Shown: positions 35,201 to 43,600 of the stretch, piece after piece
How positions within the stretch are numbered: the stretch's first letter is position 1
Layout of the letters: every line of letters starts with the position of its first letter
Assembly (NCBI GenBank): GCA_963971575.1
Contig: OZ020622.1
Coordinates: 14,422,279 to 14,486,278 of the forward strand
Source: Liopterus haemorrhoidalis
Lineage: Eukaryota; Arthropoda; Insecta; Coleoptera; Dytiscidae
Direction: 5' to 3'
Length of the DNA stretch: 64,000 nt
Position numbers and translations under genes: made by a program
Notes under the pieces: generated by a model
Told to the model about the DNA's origin: nothing
Seen by the model: only the letters and a program-made list of their open reading frames with translations
Databases searched by the model: none

Positions 35201-36145
35201 CTTCCGAATTGAAAGGTTCGGGTCGTCACGAACATACTGATTAACATTCTCCACATTTTCTACCGTTCTTGATGACCTAGGTCGCCCGGATTTTGATTTA
35301 TCCAGCGTTGTACCAGTCTCTTCAAACTTTTTAATCCAATGTCGAATGAGAGGAATGCTTGGCGCATCATTTAAGTGGCGAAAACCTCGAATACTGCAGA
35401 ATTTTCTACGCTACAGTCGCCGAATCACCGTTTTTGTAAAACTCTCGCACGCATAACGTGCCGTCTGCTCCCGAGAAACGCTCCATAGCGACAGAATTCC
35501 CAAGAGCCAGGCTACCGATTGACATAACCCCCGCGCCCCTCGGATACGTTGCGTTCACGCAGTAAGCTAAATAAATATAAAATTTCTTTTGAGACACCTT
35601 GTATTTTTTTATATCTCTAGACTTATCCGATGTGTGTATATTGTCATAATTAAGTAATGTCAATAATTTATTTAATATTAGGTCGGCCGAAGACGACTGC
35701 ACGTCGTGGATCATTTCATGTGGAGCGCATTGCAGCACAAACTCATTCTTCTTTAATTCGTTCTGTGCCTGCAGAAGTTTCTAAAGAATCTGTTCCTTTA
35801 TGTCCTCGACATAAGGTTGATAAAGTCACATCTATGAGTCCTGCAAGACAATGGTGGGCAGAAACAACTCGTTATTTAACAAGATTAAGAAGGTCCTTGG
35901 TTCGACAGAAGCTACTTCCTTCAGATGCTGTAAGGGCATTATTACCAGAAGAAGACCTAGTAAGGGATATACGAAATATTGATGAGATCTTAAAGAATGG
36001 ACCAAGTAACGCAAGGTTAAGTACTTTGGCCCATATTCCTGTTTTTCCTCGGCTTAGATTGTCTCGTCAAATGCCTCCACCAGAAAGAATACCTTTTCCT
36101 CTTTATAACTGTTCGGTAGAGTTACCAGAAAGAAGATACTTGTAA
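16105..36145 (+). CDS. NSUN7: NSUN7-like RNA m5C methyltransferase homologue, 6 exons
   Basis: Exons 16105-16360, 19648-20492, 22899-23147, 29189-29488, 31637-31883 and 35682-36145 join in phase (phases 1,0,0,0,1) into about 786 residues ending in TAA. The order of conserved blocks matches NSUN7: an N-terminal helical region (residues about 76-120), the LAAAIARFRIARNALKLSELL block, a degenerate Rossmann-fold methyltransferase core (about 260-460), the MREEGCFLALLRRKE strand near residue 580, and a basic C-terminal tail. NSUN proteins use SAM to methylate cytosine C5 in RNA with two cysteines, in the PC and TC motifs. Here the PC position reads ATPPNS (about 379-384) and the TC position YETHS (456-460), so neither cysteine is present. 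Introns are swollen by transposons. I infer a pseudo-enzyme or RNA-binding role. The start at 16105 is the first ATG in frame, but TTTTGTAG lies just before it, so an earlier 5' exon is possible. Confidence 0.85.
16465..16540. repeat. GTAAACAATG short-repeat block
   Basis: Repeats of GTAAACAATGTAAA and GTAAAGAATGTAAACAACTG. Related blocks are at 17788-17882 (same strand) and, inverted, 10026-10120 and 10731-10825. Confidence 0.65.
16583..17769. mobile_element. Internally deleted DDE element, copy 1
   Basis: Inverted ends TATAGTCGGATTGCTGATAA and its complement at 17741-17769, with TA at the tips. 1187 bp, in NSUN7 intron 1. It encodes the 211-residue ORF at 17042-17677. A second copy is at 36392-37584. 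Confidence 0.8.
17042..17677 (-). CDS. Truncated DDE-transposase-like protein, 211 aa
   Basis: Uninterrupted. Residues about 50-90 form a helix-turn-helix (HQRVAAALKISESTIRRIIK). Near residue 100 the sequence jumps to the last catalytic block (GHEVLSLPPYYCQFNPIEII), where NPIE holds the third acidic residue. The blocks carrying the first two catalytic Asp are missing. The tail is acidic (NDSDSSDDDDIMHY). It cannot be an active transposase, but the open frame could still give a DNA-binding protein that competes for the element ends. The family is the DDE_3/IS630-Tc1-like group common in arthropods. Confidence 0.65.
   Translation of the reverse strand: MFFVICLSCQCLLIILINRACGQLLNSHTLILNLLEYFNSEKEDNVPLISLSCVHQRVAAALKISESTIRRIIKCNKSELLTNKITRKRRKLKSEPVYFIDTLAQTYGHEVLSLPPYYCQFNPIEIIWGITKNYYDRHIGQNGYSDNEVLKMWQVACDQISCETWAKSVKKIENLINKWWERERIIDNINPIIINTRNDSDSSDDDDIMHY
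18318..19418 (-). mobile_element. Helentron/DINE-1-like element, copy C
   Basis: Inverted relative to copies A and B: palindromic end GTGTAAATTTACACAC at the left, type 2 tRNA-like module at 18825-18905 (- strand), GACA tract near 19331-19366, and the end CTACAAAACCCTAAAAA. Lies in NSUN7 intron 1, about 230 nt before exon 2. Confidence 0.72.
19648..20492 (+). CDS. NSUN7: NSUN7 exon 2
   Basis: Acceptor TTTTCTAG, donor GTAAGT. Two leading bases complete a Tyr codon, followed by 281 codons. It holds the conserved helical region and the start of the methyltransferase core (LTHVTSPRTVAYLGTLLAQ, then the FSLIAFGAGD strand, then the LRVPHVLINSRSF strand). GC and codon quality stand well above the surrounding introns. 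Confidence 0.9.
20493..20865. other. NSUN7 intron 2, first part
   Basis: AT-rich intron sequence; no feature recognised. Confidence 0.5.
20866..22485 (-). mobile_element. Old Helentron-like copy H with a nested SINE
   Basis: Left end GAAGTGTAAATTTTCACACA, several diverged core blocks (AATCTGATCAAAAATTCCT at 21350; GGCATGCCAAATTTCAACTT at 22101), a short GACA tract and the end TCATACCTACAAAACCCC. More diverged than the other copies. Cut by a SINE at 22191-22434. Confidence 0.55.
22191..22434 (-). mobile_element. tRNA-related SINE nested in copy H
   Basis: On the - strand it starts AGCCAACGGAGTGGACGATC, has B-box-like AGTTCGATTCTC, and ends in a (TAAA)n tail. Flanked by GAGTGACGTTATA (22178-22190) and GAGTGACATTATA (22435-22447). 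Confidence 0.75.
22486..22898. other. End of NSUN7 intron 2
   Basis: Holds an inverted copy of the repeat piece at 243-370; otherwise nothing recognised. Confidence 0.45.
22899..23147 (+). CDS. NSUN7: NSUN7 exon 3
   Basis: Acceptor TGTTTCCAG, donor GTAGGT, 83 codons in phase 0. VVAVLATPPNSYSAVLDPV lies where NSUN enzymes carry the Pro-Cys motif; no Cys is present. The rest is helical and matches the insert before the TC-motif strand. Confidence 0.88.
23253..24916. mobile_element. Tc1-like (DD34E) transposon with IR/DR ends
   Basis: 1664 bp in NSUN7 intron 3, flanked by TA inside a (TA)n run. Inverted ends CAGTTACTCGCAAAATTGAG and its complement. The motif CAAAATTGAGCGTACAAAA occurs at both the outer (about 23262) and inner (about 23461) edges of each long (about 210 nt) terminal repeat, with the mirrored pair near 24692-24713 and 24893-24906: an IR/DR layout like that of Sleeping Beauty-type elements. 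The transposase is on the - strand. Confidence 0.9.
23526..24555 (-). pseudogene. Tc1-like transposase, one stop and one frameshift
   Basis: About 340 residues on the - strand. MENKRKQTDESTRKLIVKLY and the paired HTH (RRHSTIQKIINKF, then GRGRKKLL); a stop at about 24295; NKQISVETVRRVLQKNNYNG; VIFSDETKINFFG (first Asp); a frameshift near 24060; QQDNDPKHT (second Asp); SPDLNPIENLW with Glu 34 residues later. All three catalytic residues survive, so decay is young. Confidence 0.9.
25273..25430. repeat. CAGTGGCGG repeat, copy 1
   Basis: CAGTGGCGGATTTAGGTCAG ... TATCCGCCTCTG suggests short inverted ends. The internal AAGGCCCCGGGCGCAGTAAG block recurs at 26895-27017. Confidence 0.6.
25560..25968. 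repeat. Repeat blocks feeding the foldback
   Basis: Contains AAATCTCAACGATATCGGTC and GCTCTACTTTCGGCCGAAAC, repeated at 26005-26090 and in inverse at 26395-26470. Confidence 0.6.
25969..26518. repeat. Large foldback, arms about 250 nt
   Basis: Left arm 25969-26220 (from CCTACGTTTAAAGATTACCT) and right arm 26254-26518 (to AGGTAATCTTTAAACGTAGG) are imperfect reverse complements, with a spacer of only about 30 nt. Confidence 0.8.
26895..27017. repeat. CAGTGGCGG repeat, copy 2
   Basis: CAGTGGCGGATTTAGGTCAG then GGCCCCGGGTGCAGTAAGAA to GGTCGGGGCCCCGGGCGCG; high identity to 25273-25390. Confidence 0.65.
27060..27093. repeat. Perfect 34-bp palindrome
   Basis: Two perfect half-sites centred on CTATAG (CAGCAGCAATAACTATAG and mirror). 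No spacer. Confidence 0.9.
27094..28186. other. NSUN7 intron 3, AT-rich
   Basis: No gene supported. Motifs AGCAGGTAT/ATACCTGC near 27890-27955 may be inverted ends of a small element. Confidence 0.35.
28187..28558 (-). pseudogene. Transposase N-terminal DNA-binding fragment
   Basis: 123 residues: TAELTSVPYRTIQRINVRGK (helix-turn-helix), then DSFMSKTIINKIYDFYSKNI and KVSHMYNYLKLQGFIF, the layout of the N-terminus of arthropod DDE transposases of the kind deleted in 16583-17769. No catalytic blocks follow. Confidence 0.55.
28559..29188. other. End of NSUN7 intron 3
   Basis: AT-rich; no feature recognised. Confidence 0.4.
29189..29488 (+). CDS. NSUN7: NSUN7 exon 4
   Basis: Acceptor GTATTTAG, donor GTAACA, 100 codons in phase 0. 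The opening VQFVLYETHSQLPAENQ takes the place of the TC-motif strand, with Cys replaced by His or Glu. The remainder is a low-complexity Ser/Thr/Asp linker, longer than in a minimal NSUN enzyme. Confidence 0.87.
30340..30545 (-). pseudogene. RTE-like LINE C-terminal fragment
   Basis: The - strand reads VEELQTKPVEHLIQESQMGW then LGHVQRIGYERKAKATLEAR, the (G)WLGHV.R.......A..ARP C-terminal block of RTE-like ORFs. Confidence 0.6.
31216..31246 (+). other. Hammerhead-like motif 2
   Basis: CTGAAGA at 31216-31222, then 7-bp hairpin GCCAACA/TGTTGGC, then GAAAC at 31242-31246, flanked by CAC/GTG that could form a short stem I. The same layout on the other strand is at 14477-14507. Confidence 0.4.
31311..31636. 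other. End of NSUN7 intron 4
   Basis: A piece with CACCCCTAGAAATACTTTCT and GGTTAAAAACCCCTGCTCTA looks like the end of a hAT-type repeat; otherwise nothing. Confidence 0.35.
31637..31883 (+). CDS. NSUN7: NSUN7 exon 5
   Basis: Acceptor TTTTTAAG, donor GTAATT, 82 codons plus one base. It contains MREEGCFLALLRRKE, the last strand of the methyltransferase fold (compare GCFLSxLxR in NSUN proteins), followed by a basic stretch. Confidence 0.85.
32045..32933 (+). mobile_element. Internally deleted mariner element
   Basis: Inverted ends TTAGGTTGTGTAATAAATTC and complement of TTGGGTTGTGTAATAAATTC, flanked by TA (32043-44, 32934-35). 889 bp against about 1.3 kb for a full mariner. In NSUN7 intron 5. 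Confidence 0.9.
32217..32858 (+). pseudogene. Mariner transposase, deleted and frameshifted
   Basis: The N-terminal part reads NFRHLHYFAFRRGPRATEAT then WSFKFKNGNFDLGDAPRSGR (HTH and linker). After a deletion and a frameshift, PTDYHLFRSMSTQMRDVPFA (third Asp in PTDYHLF) and the C-terminus WRDGINKLVDRWEQVVNNDG. The first and second catalytic blocks are gone. Confidence 0.85.
33087..34094 (+). pseudogene. Tc1-like (DD34E) transposase pseudogene
   Basis: Segments in order: ERQHLTIHEMNRAVGLLQAD (HTH), a frameshift at about 33283, KLVRELQRAHNLTVSRDTVR, NDWATILFTDESRFRMHPDS (first Asp), stops near 33656, QDNARSH (second Asp, shifted frame near 33800), then SPELNPIEHVLDMLKRRM with Glu 34 residues on. 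At least three lesions. Clear inverted ends were not found. Confidence 0.8.
34293..35601 (-). mobile_element. DD41D (rosa-like) transposon, nearly intact
   Basis: 1309 bp in NSUN7 intron 5. Inverted ends CAAGGTGTCTCAAAAGAAAT and its complement, about 30 nt and essentially perfect, flanked by TA at 34291-92 and 35602-03. Confidence 0.9.
34400..35490 (-). pseudogene. DD41D transposase, one frameshift/stop near N-terminus
   Basis: The open part (34400-35254) has 284 residues; the N-terminus (MERFSGADGTLCVREFYKNG at 35490) is separated by a frameshift near 35410. HTH blocks PSIPLIRHWIKKFEETGTTL and SGRPRSSRTVENV. Catalytic triad: ILFLDEAHFHL, WFQQDGATSHT, and SPDLTPMDFFLWGYL, with 41 residues between the second and third Asp. 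DD41D spacing is the mark of the rosa group in the Tc1/mariner superfamily. Confidence 0.85.
35682..36145 (+). CDS. NSUN7: NSUN7 exon 6, C-terminus
   Basis: Acceptor AATATTAG. Two bases complete a Gly codon, then 153 residues and TAA. The tail is basic and probably partly disordered: residues such as WWAETTRYLTRLRRSLVRQK, then a proline-rich end. An AATAAA at 36323-36328 could serve for polyadenylation. Confidence 0.82.
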
Positions 36146-36391
36146 ATTATTGTTAAATTTTCACAGTTTGTATTTTATGTAAAAATGTATATAAATTATA
36201 TTATATGTATATATAGCAGGTGACAGCATACTAAAATCTATTTTTTTCTTCAAATACAGTAATCCCTCAATTATGTAGAGTCTCCAAACTCTTCCGGAAG
36301 AGGGCCACATAAAAATTTCTTAAATAAAAGGTGGACCGGACTACTTGAATTCATCTGGGCTTTTGGCGCTTGATTTTAAAAACAAGCTTAA
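36146..36391. other. NSUN7 3' flank
   Basis: Short AT-rich flank with AATAAA at 36323-36328. No other feature. Confidence 0.4.
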
Positions 36392-37584
36392 TATAGTATT
36401 GCTGATAGGTGACTGTTCGTTGCTACAAGTATCGATGTACAATACTATATGCTTTCTCTGTCTATTTTATTATAATTATTTGCATATCCATGGTAACGTA
36501 TAGTGACGCAAGTTGACAACTAACCTTCCAAATTATTTGAATAAAAAACAAAGCATTAGAAAGAAACGGCATGATTCGTAGATATCTTTACTAATTAGAG
36601 CACGAAAATAAATTCACAGCAGTACTCAAACAAACAAAATTATTAATTTTAAGGTAATAATTATTAATAAGGAAAAACTTATACTCATACGTAAATTTTG
36701 GATTATAATTTGTTGTTTCATTAAATTAAATTTTTCTTTTTCCCCTAAGTACAAAGTTATAAAATATTAAGTAAAAATATATTTATTCGTATAATATATT
36801 GCTACAAGTTGTATATAAATGTTTATTTTTATTTTTTTAAAAATAGTGACTGTAATGCATGATATCGTCGTCATCTGAACTATCGCTGTCATTTCTTGTA
36901 TTTATTATTATTGGATTAATATCATCAACAATCTTTTCCCTTTCCCACCATCCCTTTGATTTATTAAATTTTCGATTTTTTTAACAGTTTTTGCCCAAGT
37001 TTCACAATTAATTTGATCACAGGCAACTTGCCACATTTTCAAAACTTCGTTATCAACATATCCGTTTTGACCAATATGTCTATCATAATAATTTTTGTTA
37101 TACCCCAAATTAGTTCAATGGGGTTACACTGGGAGTGATAAGGAGGTAATCTTAGTACTTCATGACCATACGTTTGTGCCAATGTACCAATAAAATAAAC
37201 TGGTTCAGATTTTAATTTCCTTCGTTTTCTCGTGATTTTGTTAGTGAGAAGTTCAAATTTATTACATTTTGTAATTCTACGAATTGTTGATTCCGAAATC
37301 TTCAAGGCAGCTGCTACTCTTTGATGGACACAAGATAGAGAAATAAGTGGCCCAATGTTCTCTTTTTCGGAATTAAAATATTCCAGCAGATTCCAAAACT
37401 AAAGTTTGTGAATTTAATAATTGGCCGCAAGCTCTATTAATTAATATTATTAACAGACAACTGACAGCTAAGACAAATAACAAAAAACATTTTTAAAATC
37501 GCTGAAAAATGGTAACTAGATTATTATATGAATTCACTACTTGATACATACATGTAACAGTCACCTATCAGCAATCCGACTATA
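36392..37584. mobile_element. Internally deleted DDE element, copy 2
   Basis: 1193 bp, same ends (TATAGT-ATTGCTGATAGG and complement, 3 nt shorter at the left) and about the same internal deletion as 16583-17769. Its coding frame is broken: two ORFs at 36908-37108 and 37039-37305, with a frameshift near 37090 and another near 37390. Confidence 0.82.
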
Positions 37585-37653
37585 ATAATGGTAATAATAA
37601 TCATCATCAAGCCTTGTCCATCGTCGGATGATTTTGGACTGCCTCTAAAAAGA

Positions 37654-38038
37654 TCATAGGCTATCAATAAAATTTCTCCATCTAACTCGTCTATCTGCCA
37701 TAGGCTTCAAGTCGGTGATGTTGTTATAAAGTCTTTTGTTTTGGTTTTGAGAGCTCCATGCATTTATTTCTAGCAGGGTTAAGCGACGCCAGGTGTTCCT
37801 AGGTCGCCCTCCACGCCTTCTGCCCTGAGGGTTGTATGCTAGTGCATATCGACACACTTCGCTAGGAGCCCTTCGAAAAGTGTGCCCTAACCAACCATAC
37901 TTTCTTCTTTTTATTTGCAAATTAATGTCCATTTGACCAGTTCTTTCCTCCAATTCTACGTTTGATATTCTACGTGGCCAATAAATGCGAAGGATTCTTC
38001 GAAGACATCGATTTACAAATATTCGCACTCTTCTCTTG
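37654..38038 (-). pseudogene. RTE-like LINE C-terminus, 3' part
   Basis: The - strand reads RRVRIFVNRCLRRILRIYWP, DINLQIKRRKYGWLGHTFRR, and NPQGRRRGGRPRNTWRRLTL, then RVRWRNFIDSL: the C-terminal WLGH....R.......W.PQG.R..GRP...W block. Interrupted upstream by the MITE at 38039. Confidence 0.8.
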
Positions 38039-38692
38039 GGGTACATTCGATTTGACGCTCCGAGCGTTCCGAGCACGTTCTGTACATTCAAACGTGTTCG
38101 ATTTGACGCTCGGGGTACACTCAATTGCATTCGTTTTGCGATCGAGCGAGCATTTAGAGTGCGCTCTATGTGTTCGGGGTTTTAAGACCGAGCATATGGA
38201 GTATGAAGTAAAAAAGTGGGGGAACGGCGGGAATGAAATGAAAGTTTAAAATTAAATTATAAATAAAATAAAAATAATAGCCTTAGACAAATAACAATAG
38301 ACAAATAATATTGTTATTGTCTATGGCTACAGAGTACGGCCATTTTATGTATTTGTGACGTTCTGTAAACAGCAAAAAAATTATTAAAATACACCGTGCA
38401 TAAAATTAAAATGGAAAAAATTCATTAAATTAATTCATTAATTATTATTTAATTTTTAATAAATTTTATTTCTTCATCATTGAAAAAAAATCAAGGAAAA
38501 ACCGAGGTATATTATTTTGATTCATGACTGACGTGAACTAATCTGACAGTAAAAACGCCGCCTAAAATTGTAGGGTTAGATTTTATAAACATTACGTAAC
38601 AAGAACGTTCGCTCCGTTAGTGCTCTATTCATGACGTCACCATCAACTGTTCCCTCAGCGCTCACTCTACTCTGTACAACTCGAATGCACCC
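38039..38692. mobile_element. GGG-ended MITE, copy 2
   Basis: 654 bp, GGGTACATTCGA to TCGAATGCACCC, flanked by TTG (38036-38 and 38693-95). It splits the LINE reading frame; removing it with one TTG restores the frame, which confirms the boundaries and the 3-bp duplication. Confidence 0.9.
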
Positions 38693-38735
38693 TTGATAGC
38701 TTCTGTTACGAACCAAATCTCACAGCCGTACAGAT
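38693..38735 (-). pseudogene. RTE-like LINE C-terminus, 5' part
   Basis: The - strand reads LYGCEIWFVTEAI, the YGCE.W.. block that precedes FVNRCLRRILRI; separated from it only by the MITE. Confidence 0.65.
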
Positions 38736-38799
38736 AATATAATAACCCTTTATTCGTATTACTTATTACATTTATGTTAATCCTATTTCACCCTTATAC

Positions 38800-39570
38800 A
38801 GCCTTGGACAAATGTATGGAGCACCCATGCAGTTGTAATATAACATCTAATTTTTTGTGCATTGTAACTTGTATATATTTGACAAAATGTTTTTAAAATA
38901 TTATTGACACATTCTAAAAGACGTAGGTCTAATCAGATAATCGAAACTGCAAACAGAGTTATTATAAATCTTGAAATACAAATAAATATAGGCTCAGATC
39001 TGTTACGTTTTGTTTATTAAAAAATATACAACTAGGGCTTGGATCATTATTACACATGCGTTTGAAGTGAATACTGTTTTTATGATGTTTTATTGAGCTC
39101 AAGTGAATATTTTCAATTATATTATGGCTAAAAAACGTGAACTAAATGTGGCAGAAAGGAGGCAAATTGTATTGCTCCATTCTCAAGGACAGTCGCAGGT
39201 GAAAAAAAAAATATATATGGAGTGTTCAAGAAAAGCCGTGCAAATTACCATCAAAAGGTTCCAAGAGACTGATACTTATAAAAACAGACCAAAAAAACCG
39301 GAAGAAAACGTGCAACCAATTCCAGAGACGATCGTTTTAAAAGAGAAGTGCTGTTCGTAAACGCTCAATATCGTTAAAAGAGCTGGCTGGTGATCTGTGG
39401 GAGCATAAAGAAAGTTAAAGTTTCTTCTAGAACAATTAGAAGACGTCTAGTGGAATCTAATTTTCATGGAAGAAGAGTTCACCGAAAATAACTGTTGACC
39501 GAGCAACACAAAAAACTTCGCATTGAGTGGGCCAAAAGGCATTTAAATTGGACACCTGGTGAATGAGCGA
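38800..39570 (+). pseudogene. Tc1-like transposase fragment, N-terminal
   Basis: Left end CCTTGGACAAATGTATGGAG looks like a Tc1-type terminal repeat. Coding pieces: AKKRELNVAERRQIVLLHSQ, ECSRKAVQITIKRFQETDTY, ISLKELAGDL and RRLVESNFHGRRVH, then EWAKRHLNWTPGE, where the sequence is cut off before the first catalytic Asp. Confidence 0.7.
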
Positions 39571-40493
39571 AATCTATGGGCATGGGCGTCCCTCATTAAT
39601 CTCCATATCTCCTGTCCATTGCAGTCCTTTTCCATAGTTTGCCTCCTTGATTTTAGAATTTGTCTTCACACCTGTTCTCTGCCTTCCTCTGCGCCTTTTT
39701 TGAACATTGAAATCAATTTGTTACTGTGTGATTCATCTGTTGTATTCGGATTGTGTGTCTATTTCCATTTTAATTTCTTTGATTCCTGTACTACATCCAT
39801 GTAGCCGGTTCTTTTTTTTGATTGTTGTTGAAAGAATGAGCACGGGCGGGGTATGGTAATGGGCAATCACTTAAAATCTGGCCCAGAATGAACACACGTG
39901 AGTGCATTCCTCATCGTTATCATCTTCTCCAGCGCAAGAACAATGTGCCCACTTGCGACATGCTCTGCACTGGAGCAATCAACGTCTGGATATGTGTGAA
40001 AAATATATCAACACAGCAAAAAACATGTTGTACCAATTTACAAAATGTAAACGCCAGCTCTCAGTCATACAACCACTCTCGGAAGACACTAGCGAAGTAC
40101 TGAACGTGATTGGAATGCACCGAAACATGGCGGCATGCTTTAACAGCAAAAAAGAGGAGAGCCCGTTATACCCTGGTAGCCCGATATGCCCCGGCTTCTC
40201 TTTATTATTTAAAATGATTTTTATGGATATTAAACAATATTGGCATATTTAATTTTGTAAATTTCGTTATGATTTCGGCAAAAAATAATTATAAATACTT
40301 ACAAATTTACATTATTGTAACGTAGCTGCCGTTAGTGAATGATCTGCTTATTAGTATTCGATGTGCGTTTATTATTTCACTTTCGAGTTCATTAACATTC
40401 ATAAATTCCTGTTATCTCATGCTAATATTGTCACAATAATTTGTTATGAATAAATAATACATTTTTCAATAAAACCATAACCATTTATTTTCA
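39571..40493. other. Convergent intergenic region, no gene recognised
   Basis: ORFs at 39559-39804 and 39888-40252 have no recognisable motif. The sequence is less AT-rich (39560-40180) and may be a diverged mobile element. Confidence 0.35.
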
Positions 40494-40499
40494 CATGTT
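40494..40499 (-). terminator. Poly(A) signal of the peroxidase gene
   Basis: AATAAA on the - strand, about 45 nt after the TAG, followed by T/A-rich sequence. Confidence 0.5.
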
Positions 40500-40542
40500 T
40501 ATAACAAATATTTTCAACAAAAAAAAAATAAATAAATAAAAA

Positions 40543-40603
40543 CTATTCTTTCCAAAAAGAGAAATCTATGTCCGGAAAACTGTCGCAGGAGACCCTCGGA
40601 TTA
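40543..40603 (-). CDS. Peroxidase exon 12: C-terminus and stop
   Basis: Acceptor ATTTTTTTAG. One base completes Ser, then NPRVSCDSFPDIDFSFWKE and TAG. The P..DFSFW ending is typical of insect peroxidases. AATAAA on the - strand at 40499-40494, 45 nt downstream, is a likely poly(A) signal. Confidence 0.88.
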
Positions 40604-43600
40604 CTAAAAAAATAAACATTTTAAAAATCCAAAAATGTTTTAATACATTTTATATATATATTGCAAATAATAAATTACTCATCCTCATATATAGGGTATT
40701 TTTGAGATCTGTTTAAGCATTGTTAACTTCTTTATTATAAGAGATACGAAGGAGGTTACGTTAGGAAATATCAAATATTTTATTCTACAAATAAAAATAT
40801 GAAACTTCCGTTTAGTTCCGCTTAAACATATAGGTAGTCGTATAAGGACTGAGAAAGTAAGTTTTCCGGTTCTAGACCTCCATAGATGTTGAATTGTTTT
40901 TCTCATTTAATATTCTTATTGGTAAAATATTAGATATTTCCTAATTGAATATCCTTCCTATCTCTTATAAAAAAGAAGTTAGCAAGTTCCCATAAACATC
41001 CTGTATATAATTCAAAAAATGTACTGACCTTTCTGATTCCACTAGGAAGGCATTATTCGGCATTGCATATATATTTGGGCTATTTCTGCAGATCATCCCA
41101 GACAAAGACACATTGAAAATTTGACCCAGTTGATCTAAAAATAATATTTGTAACTCCTGATTTTCATTATTTTTTTAAGTAATATTACCTGCAGTGAAAG
41201 GATAAGTCTGATTCTTATTGGTATAGAAAAACCTATCCCCAATCATAGTCCTGTAAAACTGCATCGACAAAACATACTTTATAACTGGCCCGAATTTGGA
41301 ATTACAATCGTGTTCTTCGAAAAGACCACCAACTAATAATTCAATGTCATCTGGATGCTCGTACAAAGATTTTAATACAGCTATTTTCTACAAAAGACCT
41401 CACGATATATTAGATGTTGACTTTTATGAGGGTAGGTCAATAAGTCCTTACAAAGTCTAAGAGATGGTGCTAGTAATATTGAAACAAGTTTGTTTCTGAA
41501 TAGTACCATCTGTCGATAGACTGCTATCAAATTTTCATCCATATCCATCGCGTGGTTTCATTTTTACAATCGATTGAAGCAAGCAACTTTTGATATTTTC
41601 GTACAATGGAAAGACTGAGTTTCGTGCAGTGATTAAATACTTTCATTTGATAGGCAAAACTCCGAAAGAAATCAAAGCCGTGTTGGATGAAGATCATGAC
41701 CTATCTGCACCAGCGTTTAAAACTGTTTACAATTGGGTGAATGAGTTTAAACGTGGTCGTGCATCCACAAATGATGAACATTGTTCGGGATTTTCCACGA
41801 TATGGTCTTGAGAGATCGACGAGTCAAATTGCGCGAACTTTTTTAGGCCACAGGCATATCACATGGCTCATTGGTTTCAATATTGCACGAAAAATTCGGT
41901 ATGAAAAAATATCGGCAAGATGAGTGCCAGGTTTGCTTACAGTCGAGAATAAACGTAATCGTGTGGTCGATTCAATGGTTGGTTTGGCGCTTTTCCGCCG
42001 CAATCCTAGCGAGTTTCAGCATCGATACATAATCGTTGATGAAACATGGATCCACCACTACACTCCAGAGACAAAGAAACAGTCGAAAGGGTTTCTGGAG
42101 GTGATCCGGTTCCAGAGAAGGAGAAGACGGTAAAATCGGCCGACAAGGTGATGGGCACGGTTTTTTTGGGATGTACGCGGAAAAAGGGCGAACGATAAAT
42201 GAAGAGTATTAAGCGTTGTTATTAGGCCGGTTGATTGAATAAATCAAAAAATTGATGTGAAGTGTGAATTTTCACACATTTCAGGGTTTTACAGGTATTT
42301 AGTAAGTGAATGATGATTATTTGGGATGCGAAAACAAATTTTATATTAAAAATTTTTTTTTTTGTTAATTTTAGTTCGAACGCCTCATACCATTATTTCT
42401 AAATATGTGCAGTATTTTTTTTTATATAGCAAGTTTCATTAAGAATTTTAAAAATTGCGCCTATGGCTTCCATTGGTTGTTCCGCCCCTCTGATTTCGTG
42501 TACATTGAAACAGAATTAAATTATAATTTAAACAATTTCCACTGGTTATTAAATTTACGCTTTTAAAAATTAAATGCAACATTTGCCAAAATATAACTAG
42601 AATTTTGAAACAATAATTTAAACAATATAAAAATTAAAAAAAAAACAAAAAATAATATTGTCTCTTCTCGCAGGGTTCGATCCCTTTCGGATCGAGTTAC
42701 TTGGGTGAAAAACCCATCGTCAAAAACCACTACACCAGCTACACGTTCCACTGTAGCGTGTTACAAAGCTATAACTTGTGTACATTATTAGCCAAAAATC
42801 ACAAAAAATGCGTTTTTTTCCAAAAACATAATCTGATCAAAAATTCCTGTTGTACTATTCCGGTTCACACCAATGTACATTACTTAGATTTTTTTCATAT
42901 TTTTAGTTTAAACCATCTGGGCTACAGGGTGTGGGACAAATTTTTTTTGCTCAATTTTGCCAAAATTCGCTTCAAAATAATTTATTTTGCAAAAATAAAA
43001 ATTTGATCGTTAATCCACGTACCAAAGGCTTTCATTTGATACCCTACTCAGAATTATAAAAAAATATTTTTTTTTCGGTGAGCACATATTTGTTTATATT
43101 TTTAGGGGGATATGTTTTTTAGATGTTTTAGTATTTTTCCTATGTGCAGGTCAAAGAGTTGTATTAGCATGCCAAATTTCAACTCTCTAGATTTAGCCGT
43201 TTGGCTACAATTTTTACCGAACAGACAGACAGAAAGACATACAGACAGACAGACAGACAGACAGACAGTCAGACAGACGGATGACAAAATGACGGTATAA
43301 GGGTTTTTTGGTCATACCTACAAAACCCTAAAAAAGACCCCATATTTGACCAAGAAGAATGTGCTCATTCATCAAGACAATGCACAGGTGCACTCTTGTA
43401 CAGTTTCGATGGCGAAAATGTATGAATTATGTTTCGTATTGTTGCCGCGTCCACCGTATTTATCAGATTTGGCCCCCAGCGACTCTTTACTGCTTCCAAA
43501 TAAGAGGAACTGGCTCGCCAGAAAAAGATTCACGTCGAACGAAGAGTCATCACCGAAACAGATGCCTATTTTGAGGGCCATCCGGAATCTTACTTTTTGG

